DNA from: DATJUF01 sp035524095
GTDB taxonomy: Bacteria > Desulfobacterota > Binatia > Binatales > Binataceae
Reading direction: 5' to 3'
DNA: 14,138 nucleotides
NCBI GenBank assembly: GCA_035524095.1
Contig: DATKPK010000275.1
Span: 1-14,138, forward strand
The position numbers were made by a program, and so were the translations under genes. Shown one piece after another: positions 1 through 6,937 of the stretch (position 1 is its first letter; each line of letters opens with the position of its first letter). The notes beneath the pieces are model-generated. The model was not told where the DNA came from. It did not search any database and was given only the letters and a program-made list of their open reading frames with translations.

Positions 1-647
1 GCGGGGCGATCGGGTATCCGTCGCGCCATGGAACCTGAATAAGTAAAACCTGGAATCAATAGATGTGCAGTGATCTCGCAGCCGGGACTGTTGCGCAAGG
101 TATGAGCCAAGCCTTCGGTCAACGACTTCACTGCCGCTTTACTCACATTGTAAGCAGTGTTTCCGGGTGGCGAAGTAATCCCCTGCTTCGAGCCTGTGTT
201 GATAATGAAGCCGGACTTGCCTCGGTCGACCATGGCGCGGCCGATCAGTTGAACGCCATTGAGTACACCGAAAAAGTTCACCTCCAAGAGCCTGCGCCAT
301 CCGTCAAGGTCGGATAATGCGTCGCTGCCCTGGAACGCCGCTGCGTTATTCATTAGTAACGCGATGTCGTCGAAGCGGCCGAATGCGGCTTTGACGAGCC
401 GGTCTATTTCTTCAGTCTGTGAGACGTCAGTTTCCATCGCGAGAACGTCGGCCGCTCCGGTACGAGTCAGACCTGCGAGTTCATCGGCTGCTGCGGTGAG
501 CGCTTCGCGATCACGATCGGCAATACAGATTCGCATGCCAAGAGCGGCCAATCGCCGCGCAGTGGCAAGACCGATACCGCTTGCGCCACCGGTGATTACG
601 GCTCCGCGGCCGGGAGCGAGAATAGAAGTGAGAGGTCGAGAAGGCAT
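1..647 (-). CDS. SDR-family NAD(P)-dependent oxidoreductase, 3'-truncated by window edge
   Basis: Short-chain dehydrogenase/reductase, probably a cytosolic alcohol/ketone oxidoreductase of unknown substrate. The visible 215 residues cover most of a usual 250-290 aa SDR; the C-terminus and stop lie beyond position 1. Seen in order: the Rossmann dinucleotide-binding motif TGGASGIG (residues 19-26); an acidic residue after beta-2 (IADRD, about 41-45), which in the family tends to favour NAD(H); NNA (100-102) at the usual NNAG position; and a complete catalytic tetrad of Asn124 (LEVNFFG), Ser153 (NTGS), Tyr166 and Lys170 (YNVSK). The ATG at 645-647 is chosen because AAAGGAAG lies just upstream and the Rossmann strand follows at the expected distance. 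It begins 37 bp after the transketolase stop on the same strand, so co-transcription is likely. The third A in place of G in NNAG is a mild oddity. Family assignment is secure; substrate is not. Confidence 0.9.
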   Translation of the reverse strand, partial: MPSRPLTSILAPGRGAVITGGASGIGLATARRLAALGMRICIADRDREALTAAADELAGLTRTGAADVLAMETDVSQTEEIDRLVKAAFGRFDDIALLMNNAAAFQGSDALSDLDGWRRLLEVNFFGVLNGVQLIGRAMVDRGKSGFIINTGSKQGITSPPGNTAYNVSKAAVKSLTEGLAHTLRNSPGCEITAHLLIPGFTYSGSMARRIPDRP

Positions 648-684
648 TTCGATGTGACTTCCTTTCGGAGCGTTTGCCGATGGC

Positions 685-2766
685 TTACTTGGGGCGATTG
701 CCGGCCAAAATAGATTTGGCAACTTTGACAATATGCTCTGGGGTAAAGCCCAGCTCACGCATCACGATTTCACCCGGCGCTGAAGCACCGAAGCGATTCA
801 GGCCGATGATTGCGCCGTCGAGGCCAACATAGCGCTCCCATCCCAGTGTCGAGGCGGCCTCAACACTGACGCGTGCTTTGACTCCGGGAGGAAGCACGCT
901 GTCCTTGTAGGATTGCGGCTGGGCCTGAAACAAATCCCAGCACGGCATAGAGACCAGCCGGCTCGCAACGCCCTCACGAGACAACTGGTTGTGCGCCTCG
1001 AGTGCGATCGACACTTCGGAACCTGTCGCGATGAGGATGAGCTGAGGTGGACCTGCGGCGCAGTCGGCGAGGACATAGGCTCCTTTTGCGGTCCCCGCAG
1101 CGGGGGCGAGCGTACCGCGGTCCAAAACGGGCAATTTCTGGCGCGTGAGCACCAGCCCCACTGGCCCCTCAGTATGCGATACCGCGAGCTTCCACGCTTC
1201 GACAGTCTCATTGGCGTCGGCCGGACGGAGCAGCATCAGATCCGGCATCGCACGGAGGCTGGCGAGTTGTTCAATCGGCTGATGGGTAGGACCGTCCTCA
1301 CCCAATCCGATGCTGTCGTGAGTCCACACATAGATCACGTGGGCCTTACTCAAGGCTGCCAGCCGGATGCTCGGGCGCATGTAATCGGAAAACGTAAAGA
1401 AGGTTGCGGCGTAAGGGAGAGTGCCGCCATGCAGGGCCATGCCCGTGGCGATCGCGGCCATGGCGTGCTCGCGAATGCCGAAATGGATATTTCGCCCCAC
1501 GTATCCCAACGGGCCGCCGACCATTCCCTGGGTAGGAGGCGCACCTGCCGGCGGCGTAAACCCGGGGCTCTCGAAATCGCCGTGGCCCTTGAGTGCGGTG
1601 CGAGTTGACGGATCGAGATCGCCCGAGCCACCGATCAAGTTGGGTATGACCTCGGCCAACGCGGTGATACTTTTTTGTCCGGCGTCGCGAGTCGCCATCG
1701 CGCCGTCGGCAGGAGTGAACCGGGGCAGGGCCGAATCCCATCCTTTGGGGAGTTCACCGGCAAGAGCCTGCCGAAGCTTCTCAGCCAACTGTGGATCGGC
1801 AGCACGCAACGCGCCCATGCGTTGATGCCACTGCGCCTCAAGGCCACGGCCATTTTCTACCGACTTGCGAAAATGAGCCAAGGCCTCATCGGGAATGTAG
1901 AAACTCTTGTCCTCAGGCCATCCCAGCGCCCGCTTGGTTAGTCGCACCTCTTCGACGCCCAAAGGCTCGCCGTGTGCTTCGAAAGTGTCGTGTTTATGCG
2001 GGCTGCCATAGCCAATGTGCGTACGCGCGACAATTAGCGAGGGTCGGTCATCGGCCGCCTTGGCCTTGATCAACGCACTATCAACTGCGGCAATGTCCAT
2101 CCCGTCGATATGCTCGACGTGCCATCCATAAGCCTGGAAGCGCGCGCCCACATCTTCGGAAAAAGTAACATCGGCGCTGGCCGAGAGGGTGATCTGATTA
2201 GCATCGTAGATCACGATCAATCGCCCGAGCCGAAACTGCCCGGCGATGGAAGCGGCTTCGGCGGCGATACCTTCCATCATGTCGCCGTCGCTGGCCATCA
2301 CATAGGTATGGTGATTGATCATTTCATGGCCCGGCCGATTGAAGGTGGCGGCGAGCCAGCGTTCCGCGATTGCCAAGCCCACCGCGTTGCCGAGACCTTG
2401 ACCCAGCGGACCAGTGGTAACTTCCGCTCCGGGGACTACGCCATACTCGGGATGTCCAGGAGTGCGGCTGCCCCATTGGCGGAATTGCTTGATGTCGTCC
2501 ATGGTCAGGTCGTATCCGGTGAGGAAAAGCATGCTGTAGAGCAGCATGCTGGCGTGACCCGCAGACAGAACGAAGCGATCGCGATCGGGCCATTTGGGGT
2601 TAGCGGGATTGTGGCGCAGATGGCGCATCCACAAGACGTACGCCATCGGGGCCGCTCCGAGCGGCATCCCCGGATGTCCTGAGTTAGCTTTCTGGACGGC
2701 GTCGATCGAGAGCGTCCGGATAGTGTTGATGCATAGATCGTCGATTGGCTGAACCATCGTACTCAT
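685..2766 (-). CDS. tkt: Transketolase
   Basis: Thiamine-diphosphate enzyme that moves two-carbon ketol units between sugar phosphates in the non-oxidative pentose phosphate (or Calvin) pathway; cytosolic. At 693 aa it is close to the usual 660-690. Seen: the N-terminal substrate His in SGHPGMPLG (about residue 31); the GPLGQGLGNAVG segment; the Mg/ThDP motif SDGDMMEG ending in YDANQ (about 158-190), where the first Gly of the common GDG is Ser; the catalytic Glu in GIREHAM (about 432); and GEDGPTHQPIEQL (about 488-500). The ATG at 2764-2766 is preferred: AGAGGA lies immediately upstream and the family N-terminus follows. The ATG at 2757 is an alternative with a longer spacer. The open frame continues to 2835, but that extension is unlike the family. 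A 243-bp spacer separates it from the carbonic anhydrase upstream, and an SDR follows 37 bp downstream. Confidence 0.96.
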   Translation of the reverse strand: MSTMVQPIDDLCINTIRTLSIDAVQKANSGHPGMPLGAAPMAYVLWMRHLRHNPANPKWPDRDRFVLSAGHASMLLYSMLFLTGYDLTMDDIKQFRQWGSRTPGHPEYGVVPGAEVTTGPLGQGLGNAVGLAIAERWLAATFNRPGHEMINHHTYVMASDGDMMEGIAAEAASIAGQFRLGRLIVIYDANQITLSASADVTFSEDVGARFQAYGWHVEHIDGMDIAAVDSALIKAKAADDRPSLIVARTHIGYGSPHKHDTFEAHGEPLGVEEVRLTKRALGWPEDKSFYIPDEALAHFRKSVENGRGLEAQWHQRMGALRAADPQLAEKLRQALAGELPKGWDSALPRFTPADGAMATRDAGQKSITALAEVIPNLIGGSGDLDPSTRTALKGHGDFESPGFTPPAGAPPTQGMVGGPLGYVGRNIHFGIREHAMAAIATGMALHGGTLPYAATFFTFSDYMRPSIRLAALSKAHVIYVWTHDSIGLGEDGPTHQPIEQLASLRAMPDLMLLRPADANETVEAWKLAVSHTEGPVGLVLTRQKLPVLDRGTLAPAAGTAKGAYVLADCAAGPPQLILIATGSEVSIALEAHNQLSREGVASRLVSMPCWDLFQAQPQSYKDSVLPPGVKARVSVEAASTLGWERYVGLDGAIIGLNRFGASAPGEIVMRELGFTPEHIVKVAKSILAGNRPK

Positions 2767-2917
2767 GATTCCTCTGAACTGCACCGAGGCTTTAAGCGCG
2801 AATGAACATTTGAGACGTGAACAAAGAATCCTCACCCTTCCATCATGCTGACGGCAGTCACTAGCTTGTTTCCTAATTGGCTACGTATTTCGTGACCCGA
2901 AGATTCCTCTGCAACTG
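2767..2917. repeat. Short imperfect direct repeat in the transketolase leader
   Basis: GATTCCTCTGAACTG at 2767-2781 recurs as GATTCCTCTGCAACTG at 2902-2917, with one inserted base. On the minus strand the first copy contains the transketolase ribosome site (AGAGGAATC), so the second looks like a duplicated leader segment without a start codon. The rest of the 243-bp spacer (2767-3009) shows no gene and no convincing terminator. Confidence 0.4.
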
Positions 2918-3009
2918 ATATTCGTTCGGCCGATCGCCGATTTTCGCCGAGCGCGTGCTCTCGATAGAAGGAAAGCGATCGTTATCCGGACAGCGCGCTT
3001 GTGATCAAC

Positions 3010-3507
3010 TTATTTGACTTCGCGCAGCTTGCCCGTGTCCACGTCGAAAATGCAGCCGCGTACGGGGATATCTTTGGCAATCCAGGGATGCGACCTGACT
3101 TTCTTAATCTGCTCGCGGGTATTTTGCTCAGGGTCTTTATAGGAAAAGAAACGCATCGGAGCCGGTGACGTATCGCCGGTCGAAGCGCTGAGCTTTGTGT
3201 TCAGTTCGTCATCCGTGAATGTCGTAAAGCCGCAGCCGGTGTGGTTGAGCAATAATATTTCGGTGGTTCCGAGTACTCGGTTGGAAACCACCAATTCCCC
3301 GAGCACGTCTTCGGTCACTGCAGGTCCACCGGTGCGGATGACGTCGATGTCGGCTTGTGGCAGACCCAGGATTCCCGGGAGATCTGAGAGCCGCGGGTCC
3401 ATGCAAGTTACGACTACGATTTTGGGGGCCGGACGCTTCCCCAGCGCCGGATCGTAACTTTTTGCATAGTTGTGATTTGCTTCGAGCGCTTTATCGATAA
3501 GGCTCAT
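3010..3507 (-). CDS. Beta-class carbonic anhydrase (short form)
   Basis: Zinc enzyme interconverting CO2 and bicarbonate, supplying bicarbonate to carboxylases or buffering pH; cytosolic. The 165-aa protein carries the full beta-class set: Cys35, Asp37 and Arg39 in CMDPR, then His89 and Cys92 in HTGCG. These are the two Cys and one His zinc ligands plus the Asp-Arg dyad. Its length and the endings TFTDDEL and FDVDTGKLREV match, from memory, the short mycobacterial Rv1284-like branch rather than the roughly 220-aa Can/CynT branch. Start at 3505-3507: AGGAGG sits 6 nt upstream, and a TATAAT box on the same strand lies about 40 bp upstream. It is divergent from the SDR at 3841, with no close partner, so it is probably monocistronic. 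The catalytic residues look intact; activity is inferred. Confidence 0.95.
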   Translation of the reverse strand: MSLIDKALEANHNYAKSYDPALGKRPAPKIVVVTCMDPRLSDLPGILGLPQADIDVIRTGGPAVTEDVLGELVVSNRVLGTTEILLLNHTGCGFTTFTDDELNTKLSASTGDTSPAPMRFFSYKDPEQNTREQIKKVRSHPWIAKDIPVRGCIFDVDTGKLREVK

Positions 3508-3546
3508 CGTTTTCCTCCTGACCGACGAATGCGGCCAAGCCCGTTC

Positions 3547-3552
3547 ATTATA
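3547..3552 (-). promoter_or_regulatory. Candidate -10 box of the carbonic anhydrase promoter
   Basis: The minus strand reads TATAAT, a perfect sigma-70 -10 consensus. It would start transcription near 3540 and give a leader of about 33 nt ending in AGGAGG and ATG. No good TTGACA-like -35 is visible at 16-18 bp (AGTAAT at 17), so an activator or another sigma factor may contribute. Confidence 0.5.
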
Positions 3553-3760
3553 GTTTCGCTTTTCCCGTCATTACTTGGATGCTGCCAAGAGCGATCGGTT
3601 GCGACAGATATCACTGCAACGTGCGGACTTCGCCGGCCGGCCACGATTCCTCATTTCGTCATTCCGCGGAGACCTTTGCTACAATCGGCGCAAAACGCGA
3701 TTGCAGGGGTAAAGCTGGAAATTTCGGTTAAAATCATTTCGCCCTGGCGCAAGAATATAG

Positions 3761-3799
3761 GCGAACGGCTGGTTCGCGCCACTGTTGGGAGCAATCCCA
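3761..3799 (+). promoter_or_regulatory. Two tandem hairpins in the SDR 5' leader
   Basis: Hairpin 1 has a perfect 6-bp stem GCGAAC (3761-3766) with GTTCGC (3772-3777) around loop GGCTG. Hairpin 2 has a 5-bp stem TGGGA (3786-3790) with TCCCA (3795-3799) around GCAA, a GNRA-type tetraloop. An alternative outer pairing GGCGC (3746-3750) with GCGCC (3776-3780) would compete with the lower part of hairpin 1. The ribosome site lies about 30 nt downstream. The pairings are directly visible; a regulatory role is inference. Confidence 0.4.
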
Positions 3800-3840
3800 C
3801 GAAGATCGCCCAGCCTTTATTGAAAGTTAAGAGGAACGCA

Positions 3841-4791
3841 ATGGCCAAGACATTTGGATTCGAATCAACCACGGACGAGGTGCTCGAAGGCATCGATCTC
3901 TCCGGAAAGCGCATACTGATAACCGGCGTCTCCGCGGGTCTCGGCGTTGAAACGGCTCGCGCAGTCGTTGCGCACGGCGGAACTGTCGTCGGCACCGCGC
4001 GCGATCTTGCGAAGGCGCGGAGGGCGCTAGCGGCAGCGCTCCCCCCGGGCATGTCAATTAAACTCGTCGAAGCGGACCTCGCCTCGCTCAGCAGCGTGCG
4101 CAAAGCAGCAGACGAATTGCTCGCGCAGGGCAAGCCCTTCGATGTCGTCATCGCCAATGCGGGCGTCATGGCGTGTCCGCAGGGCAAGACTGCCGATGGC
4201 TTCGAGACGCAATTCGGGACCAATCACCTTGGCCATTTTGTTTTCGTCAACAAACTCGTGCCGTTGCTGAAGCCGGGCGGACGAATCGTCACGCTATCCT
4301 CGGCTGGTCATCAAATCAGCGACGTCAACCTTGACGATCCAAATTTCGAACGGACAGAGTATCAGCCATTTCTCGGTTACGGCCGTTCCAAGACGGCGAA
4401 CATTCTATACGCGGTCGCACTCGACAATCGGCTCAAGGGACGGGGTATTCGCGCGACATCGTTGCACCCGGGCGGGATCCAGACCGAGCTTGGCCGCCAT
4501 ATGACGCCGGAACTTCGCGCGCAGATACAGGCGCGCATCGCCGCGAGCAAAGAGGCGGCGACCTTCAGATACAAGACCGTTCCTCAAGGTGCTGCCACTA
4601 CGGTATGGGCGAGCTTCGTCGCACCATCGGAGGCGATCGGTGGCCATTACTGTGAGAATTGCAACGTTTGCGAAGTGAACGACGACACGACTTCGCGCGC
4701 GGGCGTGCGGTCGTATGCGCTCGATCCCAAGCGTGCCGAAGAATTATGGCACAAGAGCGAGGAGATGGTCGGCGAGCGCTTCGCGCTGTAG
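3841..4791 (+). CDS. SDR-family oxidoreductase, retinol-dehydrogenase/WWOX-like branch
   Basis: Short-chain dehydrogenase of 316 aa, longer than the classical 250, as in the retinol-dehydrogenase-like group. Seen: TGVSAGLG (residues 28-35) cofactor motif; a basic residue after beta-2 (GTARDLAKAR, about 51-60), which in the family tends to favour NADP(H); NAG (106-108); and tetrad Asn128, Ser154 (LSSAG), Tyr180 and Lys184 (YGRSK), followed by HPGG (209-212). The start is set by GAGGA 6 nt upstream of ATG 3841 and by a family-typical N-terminus (MAKTFGFESTTDEVL). The frame happens to stay open back to 3472, but that stretch has no family resemblance and runs into the carbonic anhydrase start. 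A Cys-rich patch CENCNVC (271-277) lies near the C-terminus. It is followed after 76 bp by the response regulator. Substrate unknown; soluble protein expected. Confidence 0.93.
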   Translation: MAKTFGFESTTDEVLEGIDLSGKRILITGVSAGLGVETARAVVAHGGTVVGTARDLAKARRALAAALPPGMSIKLVEADLASLSSVRKAADELLAQGKPFDVVIANAGVMACPQGKTADGFETQFGTNHLGHFVFVNKLVPLLKPGGRIVTLSSAGHQISDVNLDDPNFERTEYQPFLGYGRSKTANILYAVALDNRLKGRGIRATSLHPGGIQTELGRHMTPELRAQIQARIAASKEAATFRYKTVPQGAATTVWASFVAPSEAIGGHYCENCNVCEVNDDTTSRAGVRSYALDPKRAEELWHKSEEMVGERFAL

Positions 4792-4856
4792 GACACGGGA
4801 CCTGAGAAACAAAATCAGACGTTGCCTACGAGATCAAATCGTCGCAGCGCCGGACC

Positions 4857-4862
4857 GATAAT
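4857..4862 (+). promoter_or_regulatory. Possible -10 box of the efflux/two-component operon (leaderless start?)
   Basis: GATAAT ends 5 nt before the response regulator ATG. If used, transcription would begin at or next to the start codon, giving a leaderless mRNA; this fits the absence of a Shine-Dalgarno. No convincing -35 is seen at 17 bp (TCAAAT). Confidence 0.3.
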
Positions 4863-4867
4863 TAGGT

Positions 4868-5539
4868 ATGTCCCTAGCGCACCTGCTGGTCATCGAAGAT
4901 GAGGCGCGGCTGCTCGAATACGTATGTCAGGGGCTGCGTGAGGAAGGCTTTGCGGTGACAGGCGCCGCTAGTGCCGAGGCGGCTGAACTCGCGTTAAAGA
5001 GCGGTGTCTATAGCGCGATCGTACTTGATCTGCGTCTGCCGCATAAGGATGGGAGCGATTTTCTCCGCGAATTACGCGCGGACGGAAACTCCATACCGGT
5101 GTTGATTCTGACCGCTCGCGACTCCATCGGTAATCGCGTCGCGGGACTCGACGCTGGAGCGGACGACTATCTCACCAAGCCATTCGCGTTCGCAGAACTC
5201 GTCGCGCGGCTGCGCGCTCTTTTACGCCGGAGGACAGCGCCGCCGCAATGGCAAATTGGCGGCATCATCTTCGACGCTGTAACGCGCAGGGTTAAGCGGG
5301 ATGGACTTGAGATCAATCTGAGTCCGAAGGAAACGCTGCTGCTTGAGTTGCTGATGCGCAATGACGGCGACGTGGTGACCCGTGGGATGATCACGCAGGT
5401 CCTGTGGGGCGAAGGCTACAACGACTTTTCCAACTTGCTCGAAGTATTCGTCAATCGCTTGCGGCACAAGCTCGATGATAACGGTCCGTCGCTGATTGTC
5501 ACGGTTCGCGGGGTCGGCTATAGGATGCGACCGCGATGA
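4868..5539 (+). CDS. OmpR/PhoB-family response regulator
   Basis: DNA-binding response regulator, 223 aa, first gene of the efflux block. The receiver domain (about residues 4-115) has the acidic pair Glu10-Asp11, phospho-acceptor Asp54 (IVLDLRLP), Thr82 and Lys104 (LTKPF). A winged-helix domain (about 128-220) ends in the typical VRGVGYRM. An in-frame TAA at 4859-4861 means translation cannot start before ATG 4868. No good Shine-Dalgarno precedes it; AGG touches the start codon too closely. Its stop overlaps the kinase start by 4 bp (ATGA), so the two are translationally coupled partners. By analogy with similar loci it probably activates the downstream pump genes and possibly its own promoter. 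The family is certain; the target sites are inferred. Confidence 0.96.
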   Translation: MSLAHLLVIEDEARLLEYVCQGLREEGFAVTGAASAEAAELALKSGVYSAIVLDLRLPHKDGSDFLRELRADGNSIPVLILTARDSIGNRVAGLDAGADDYLTKPFAFAELVARLRALLRRRTAPPQWQIGGIIFDAVTRRVKRDGLEINLSPKETLLLELLMRNDGDVVTRGMITQVLWGEGYNDFSNLLEVFVNRLRHKLDDNGPSLIVTVRGVGYRMRPR

Positions 5540-6891
5540 CGCTGCGGCTGCGCTTGACGATCTATTGGGCGGCGGTCTTTGCGCTGCTACTGACAGTCGC
5601 GGGCCTGGCAGTTTTTCTGCTGTTTCAACGTCAGCAATGGGCCAAGCTCAATGGCGCATTGCTTGAGGAGGCCGACACCGCCGCGCAAGTGATCGCACGA
5701 ACCGGAATCGCGTCGATGCATCCGACGGTCGCACGGCTGGCGAGCGAGCGCGATCTCGGCGGCGTTCGCCGAGTATTCATCATTAGCGACGGCGCCACGG
5801 TTGCGGCGGCCGGCGATGCGTCGGCGAGTCTGCCGTTAATTAAGACACCAGTCGATCGCGAGCTGCTGCTGGATAGCCACGATCGGCATTTTCGCTATGC
5901 GCTTGCGCCTTTCATCCTGAACGGGCGCGGCGCTTATCTGGTTGACGGAGTTGACGTCGAGCGAGTCCGTGAGCCGATCGAACGCTTACGGCTGTCCCTG
6001 CTGCTGATCCTGCCGATAATCCTGCTGATCAGTGTTTCGGCCGGGTATTGGTTCGCGGGACGCGCGCTGATGCCGATGCTTGAAGTGACGGCCGGACTGA
6101 CTGAGATCATGCCGCAAGAGCTGTCTCGCCGCATGCGTAACCCGTCGCGAGACGATGAAGTCGGCCATCTGGTCGCAGCGATTAACGCATTGCTAGAGCG
6201 TGTCGAGCGAGCCGCGGAAACTGAGCGGCGATTCGCCGCCGATGCCGCTCACGAGCTACGTACGCCGCTGACACTGCTGCGCAGCGGTCTCGAGCTGGCG
6301 CTGCATCGTCCGCGCTCCGTGATCGAATATACAAAGGCGATCGAAGCGGCGCTGCGCGATACCGTGTCGCTCGGAGCAATGGCGGATGATCTGCTGGCAT
6401 TGGCACGGCTTGATCAAGAGCGCAGGCTGGTGTCCGAAGCGATCGGATGGAGTGCGCTCACGGCGGAAGTAATCGCTGCAGGTGAACCGCTCGCGCGGGC
6501 GAAGCATCTGAGGTTATGTGCGGAACTCACTCCAGACCTGACAGTAGCGGGCGATCGGAATCATCTGCGGCGCCTACTGAACAATCTGCTGACGAATGCT
6601 TTCGCGTTCACGCCCGAAGGCGGACAGGTTGAAGTCGGATTGCAGAAAGCCAACGGCCACGCGCTGTTGCGGATCGCCGATAGCGGACCGGGGATAGCGG
6701 AAGCGGAACTACCGTTTATATTCGATCGATTTTTTCGCGGACGCGGCAGCCGCGACGCGGGGAGCGGTCTGGGACTTAGCCTATGCCGCGAAATTATCCT
6801 GCTCCACGGCGGCGAACTGGCCGCGGCGAATCGCACGGAGGGCGGCGCTGAATTTCGCGTCACCCTTCCGCTCCTGACCGTGGAACCTTAA
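5536..6891 (+). CDS. Membrane sensor histidine kinase (HAMP-HisKA-HATPase)
   Basis: Sensor kinase of 451 aa, partner of the overlapping response regulator. Seen in order: transmembrane helix 1 (about residues 8-30); a roughly 120-residue periplasmic region without a recognised domain; transmembrane helix 2 (about 153-176, rich in Leu/Ile); a HAMP linker (about 175-228); the H-box AADAAHELRTP with phospho-accepting His about 239; N-box NNLLTNAFAFTPEGG (about 349-363); G1 box DSGPGIAEAELPFIFDRFF (about 382-400); and G2 box GSGLGLSL (about 409-416). All catalytic boxes are intact. Start ATG 5536 overlaps the regulator stop; TAGGA lies about 10 nt upstream. The stop is followed after 46 bp by the efflux channel gene, so the sensor probably reports a compound or envelope stress handled by the pump. 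The periplasmic region contains HDRH (about 115-118), too little to name a ligand. Confidence 0.95.
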   Translation: MTLRLRLTIYWAAVFALLLTVAGLAVFLLFQRQQWAKLNGALLEEADTAAQVIARTGIASMHPTVARLASERDLGGVRRVFIISDGATVAAAGDASASLPLIKTPVDRELLLDSHDRHFRYALAPFILNGRGAYLVDGVDVERVREPIERLRLSLLLILPIILLISVSAGYWFAGRALMPMLEVTAGLTEIMPQELSRRMRNPSRDDEVGHLVAAINALLERVERAAETERRFAADAAHELRTPLTLLRSGLELALHRPRSVIEYTKAIEAALRDTVSLGAMADDLLALARLDQERRLVSEAIGWSALTAEVIAAGEPLARAKHLRLCAELTPDLTVAGDRNHLRRLLNNLLTNAFAFTPEGGQVEVGLQKANGHALLRIADSGPGIAEAELPFIFDRFFRGRGSRDAGSGLGLSLCREIILLHGGELAAANRTEGGAEFRVTLPLLTVEP

Positions 6892-6901
6892 CGTTTGTTA
6901 A
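6888..6901. promoter_or_regulatory. Inverted repeat TTAAC-N4-GTTAA at the kinase/channel junction
   Basis: A perfect 5-bp inverted repeat with loop GTTT spans the kinase stop codon and opens the only non-overlapping junction in the efflux block. It could be an operator half-site pair or chance in an AT-rich patch. It runs directly into TAATTAGG, an octamer also found just before the response regulator start. Confidence 0.3.
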
Positions 6902-6916
6902 TTAGGGCGGCGGACG

Positions 6917-6935
6917 GGCGATTGTTAGGATCGCC
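6917..6935 (+). promoter_or_regulatory. Hairpin over the ribosome site of the channel gene
   Basis: GGCGAT (6917-6922) pairs perfectly with ATCGCC (6930-6935) around TGTTAGG. The only Shine-Dalgarno candidate for the channel gene, AGGA (6927-6930), lies in the loop and first stem base, and ATG begins 2 nt after the stem. Translation of the channel could be tuned by this fold. Pairing seen; function inferred. Confidence 0.4.
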
Positions 6936-6937
6936 GC

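Larger units (their letters stand above)
3508..3840. other. Divergent intergenic region between carbonic anhydrase and SDR
   Basis: This 333-bp spacer serves two diverging genes. The left end holds the carbonic anhydrase ribosome site and a TATAAT box on the minus strand. The right part has a TACAAT at 3680-3685 on the plus strand, a possible but unsupported -10 for the SDR that would give a leader of about 150 nt. Two hairpins follow at 3761-3777 and 3786-3799, then GAGGA before ATG 3841. The frame of the downstream SDR is open across the whole spacer, but the translation resembles no family I know. No separate gene is supported here. Confidence 0.6.

Noticed and set aside
63..657. Plus-strand open frames at 63-317 and 259-657
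   Set aside because: They are antisense to a clear SDR with intact catalytic motifs.
913..2682. Long open frames on the plus strand opposite transketolase (913-1608, 2110-2682)
   Set aside because: They lie wholly antisense to a well-conserved gene, show no domain or ribosome site, and are expected in GC-rich coding DNA.
2767..2835. Upstream extension of transketolase to ATG 2835
   Set aside because: The 23 extra residues are not family-like, and AGAGGA sits just before ATG 2764-2766.
2928..2947. Terminator-like CGGC-CGATC-GCCG followed by ATTTT
   Set aside because: The stem is only 4 bp and the T-run lies on the plus strand, where no gene ends; flanking genes are both on the minus strand.
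3761..3800. Arms resembling a tRNA anticodon arm and T arm
   Set aside because: The would-be anticodon loop lacks the conserved U33, the T loop lacks TTC, and no matching acceptor stem is present.
3690..3830. Fragments reminiscent of a cobalamin riboswitch (GGAA, GGTTAAAATC, GCCACTG, CGAAGA)
   Set aside because: The P4 stem around GGTTAAAATC does not pair, the B12 box is not matched well, and the downstream gene is not a B12 gene. An Infernal scan with RF00174 would settle it.
3472..3840. N-terminal extension of the central SDR
   Set aside because: The frame is open, but the translation has no family resemblance, it overlaps the carbonic anhydrase start, and a good ribosome site with a family-typical N-terminus exists at 3841.
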